Shown piece by piece: positions 38,578 to 40,077 of a stretch of 40,077 nt of DNA. The notes below the pieces were generated by a model that had not been told where the DNA came from, ran no database searches, and saw nothing but the letters and a program-made list of their open reading frames with translations. Source of the stretch: Haplomitrium mnioides (taxonomy: Eukaryota > Marchantiophyta > Haplomitriopsida > Calobryales); assembly GCA_049999725.1 (NCBI GenBank), contig JBNGIS010016905.1, positions 1 through 40,077 on the forward strand, read 5' to 3'. A program made the translations under genes and the position numbers. Every line of letters starts with the position of its first letter. Within the stretch, counting starts at the first letter, position 1.

Positions 38578-39509
38578 TTCACCTTCTCCGTTGTTGACAT
38601 TATGAAGAGGCCGTCGGAACACTCTCCCTTGATTACGTCGTATTGCTCTACAATTCGGTGCAATGTGCCCTATTCGACCACAATTATAGCATGTTCGTGT
38701 TTCTCGTCGTTCTTCACTTTCAATAACATTGTGTGGTCCTCCTGGTTGTTGATTGGAGCAATTGAAATCTCTTCTTCTGATATGTCCCAACTCTTTAGGC
38801 ATGGGACCGTAATTCCCTCATGTTTGCACAATTCCCAATGTTCCTTCAATTCTTTGAGCATACGAGATGGCTTCGTTAACATCCTTTGGATTTCTCATTA
38901 TAACTTCCCCGCGAATCTTCTTTTTAACCTTTGCAAAAATTTGTCAAGGGCCTCGGCTGAACTCATGTCTTCAATTTGGACTTGCAAGCTTCGAAATTCT
39001 TCAATGTACCTTGCAACGCTTCCTTGTTGCTCTAGCTCCCAAAGTTTAGTTCTTGCAGTTAATATAGAGTCTACTGCTTTGAAATTTTGTAATAAGCCTT
39101 CTTTAAGGCTACTCCATAAAAGTTGTTCTCCTCGTGCATTTTTTTGTCTCTCCCATCCTTGTAGCCAAATAAATGCGTGCTCCGTTAAAAACGATCTTGC
39201 AAACAGCCCTTTTTCCAAGTCTGATGCATGCGAGTAATACAACATATGAACCTCCATTCGATACACCCATCCTTCGACAACACCTACCATGCGGCTTCCT
39301 CCATAAGCCTCCACTTTACACGACTTGCTCATCTTTTGAAGTAGTGTTTCTCGACTCCCTTCTCCATTCTCTTGTTGTAATCGCATTTTCACCATCTCCG
39401 CCATCAACATATTTGTTTGTTGTTGGCTTGCTATAAGGGCTGCTTGGAGTTCTTCTAACTTTGCCATCATCCACACTCCTTCCTCTAGCTTGCTGGAACT
39501 TGCCTCCAT
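38548..39509 (-). pseudogene. Element E gag
   Basis: The homologous start (MEASSSK) is at 39,509; an in-frame Met 7 codons earlier (39,530) is also possible. About 204 codons are open to 38,898, where a 1-bp deletion near 38,937 relative to A shifts the frame. The gag frame resumes as ORF 38,548-38,802, which has the zinc knuckle CYNCGRIGHIAPNC and the Arg-rich tail. It ends at TAA 38,548-38,550, inside the start of the pro-pol frame. Confidence 0.88.
38563..38569 (-). promoter_or_regulatory. Candidate -1 ribosomal frameshift heptamer GGGAAAC, element E
   Basis: On minus the gag frame reads CAG GGA AAC GAT; the heptamer G_GGA_AAC is in register. The -1 frame opens just upstream (a stop a few nt before ATG at 38,575) and continues into protease, while gag stops 13 nt downstream. 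The overlap is only about 30 nt and contains the heptamer. Confidence 0.72.
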
Positions 39510-39541
39510 GATCTTTCGGTTACCATTCAACTACTTGTAAC

Positions 39542-39742
39542 TCATACAAAGACAAATACGTACACATTCCAATTATGTAAAATAGGTAAAATAAAAGGTT
39601 TAGTTGATGCTAGTACTGTATCACAAAACCTCTCTCCAAATTTACGAACAAGAAAATCTCGCTGCATTTGCTTAGGCGTTATTCGAATAGAAACGTGGCA
39701 CTTGGAGTTGAACTCTTCTAGAGGAGCTTGGTTCAAATCCAT
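39542..39742 (-). CDS. Leader ORF2 of element E (66 aa), unknown function
   Basis: Intact copy: MDLNQAPLEEFNSKCH start, core RDFLVRKFGERF, then KPFILP and a hydrophobic end VYVFVFV. With ORF1 it shares 12 identical residues at fixed spacing over 25 (R, L, V, F, G, F, V, S, P, I, L, P). It starts 7 nt after ORF1's stop and ends about 30 nt before gag. No known domain recognised. It could be translated by reinitiation, or be the second half of a duplicated ancestral reading frame. Confidence 0.62.
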   Translation of the reverse strand: MDLNQAPLEEFNSKCHVSIRITPKQMQRDFLVRKFGERFCDTVLASTKPFILPILHNWNVYVFVFV

Positions 39743-39749
39743 TTGCTAT

Positions 39750-39965
39750 CTACCACAAAACGTAAATAAAACACTCCCATGTAACACCATAATTTACCAC
39801 AGGCAAGATAACAGGTTCTCTCGAATCCATCACAAAACCCATAAAATCATCTCCAAAATTATACACTAAAATTTGACGAAAGAAATGTTTGTCAATGTTA
39901 AACACACGAATATTAAAAGGATTCAATAAAGGAATTCTAGGAGGTACAAATGCTCCTCTATCCAT
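39750..39965 (-). CDS. Leader ORF1 of element E (71 aa), unknown function
   Basis: Intact copy of the 71-residue ORF also found in A: MDRGAFVPPRIPLLNPFN start, core RQILVYNFGDDF, then EPVILP and ECFIYVLW end. Differences from A are mostly amino-acid changing (about eight of 71), so strong recent constraint is not evident, yet both copies are open. First ORF of reasonable size after the PBS, hence the most accessible to scanning ribosomes. Confidence 0.62.
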   Translation of the reverse strand: MDRGAFVPPRIPLLNPFNIRVFNIDKHFFRQILVYNFGDDFMGFVMDSREPVILPVVNYGVTWECFIYVLW

Positions 39966-40077
39966 TAGCTACCATAGTATCAAGTCAAAACTTCTCATCT
40001 TCATTCAGAAAGGATGGGATATCCGCTATCCTTTATTCATGAAAACTTGAGAGTTTTAACTCTCTTGGAGTTAACGC
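39966..40077 (-). other. Element E 5' leader, truncated by window end
   Basis: Matches A 19,728-19,836 in reverse. Contains the short near-palindrome around GAGAGTTTTAACTCTC. PBS and 5' LTR lie just beyond the window. Confidence 0.8.

Larger units (their letters stand above)
34582..40077 (-). mobile_element. Element E: best-preserved chromovirus copy, 5' LTR outside window
   Basis: Minus-strand element with 3' LTR, PPT, chromodomain, integrase, RNase H, RT, protease, gag and both leader ORFs in that order from left to right. The window ends at the base matching A's 19,728, so about 94 bp of leader, the PBS and the 5' LTR are missing; full length would be about 6.1 kb. It is broken by at least four stops and two frameshifts. 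Confidence 0.95.

Noticed and set aside
38554-39237. 227-codon plus-strand ORF
   Set aside because: It is the antisense of element E's gag. A matching 208-codon antisense ORF over A's gag (20,841-21,467) exists only because gag is conserved.

Overview
The window is plant repeat DNA with no host gene I can defend. Land-plant origin is supported by chromodomain-bearing Ty3/gypsy elements (chromoviruses), initiator-tRNA-Met type primer binding sites, a Ty1/copia relic and heavy CG-to-TG decay. The depth of nesting and very long LTRs suggest a large, repeat-rich genome, possibly a gymnosperm; that is inference only, and species cannot be told from this sequence.

Layout. 1-1,720: AT-rich DNA with an 82-bp tandem duplication. 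1,722-2,609 and 8,904-9,185: two halves of one 32-bp minisatellite, split by a 6.3-kb insertion (2,610-8,903) flanked by CAAT. The insertion carries a decayed minus-strand gag/protease and an odd a-X-b / a-b repeat arrangement. 9,271-9,407: short LTR-like sequence. 9.4-15.6 kb: anonymous DNA with two unrecognised ORFs (128 and 147 codons). 15,604-15,855: copia reverse transcriptase relic.

16.0-34.6 kb and beyond is a nest of LTR elements that can be unpicked from target duplications. Element C (plus strand, oldest) has its RT split by element B (18,084-32,835, minus, duplication GTACT). B is interrupted by element A (19,114-24,765, plus, AGTTA) in its integrase/C-terminal region, and by D (28,224-31,141, CTACC, a GC-rich solo-LTR-like unit) in gag. 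Further along, C's RT is cut again by F (from 33,015). F contains element E (from 34,582, minus strand, 5' end just past the window).

A, B and E are one chromovirus family: LTR, tRNA-Met PBS, two small leader ORFs, gag with zinc knuckle, protease, RT, RNase H, DD35E integrase, chromodomain, PPT, LTR. Two features of this family stand out. First, gag and pro-pol are in different frames with an in-register G_GGA_AAC heptamer in the overlap, the form of a -1 ribosomal frameshift site. Second, the leader carries two consecutive small ORFs that look like tandem duplicates of each other and precede gag in all three copies. The LTRs also carry ~50-bp tandem units, each with a CACGTG (G-box/ABRE-like) core. 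All coding copies here are broken by stops or frameshifts.
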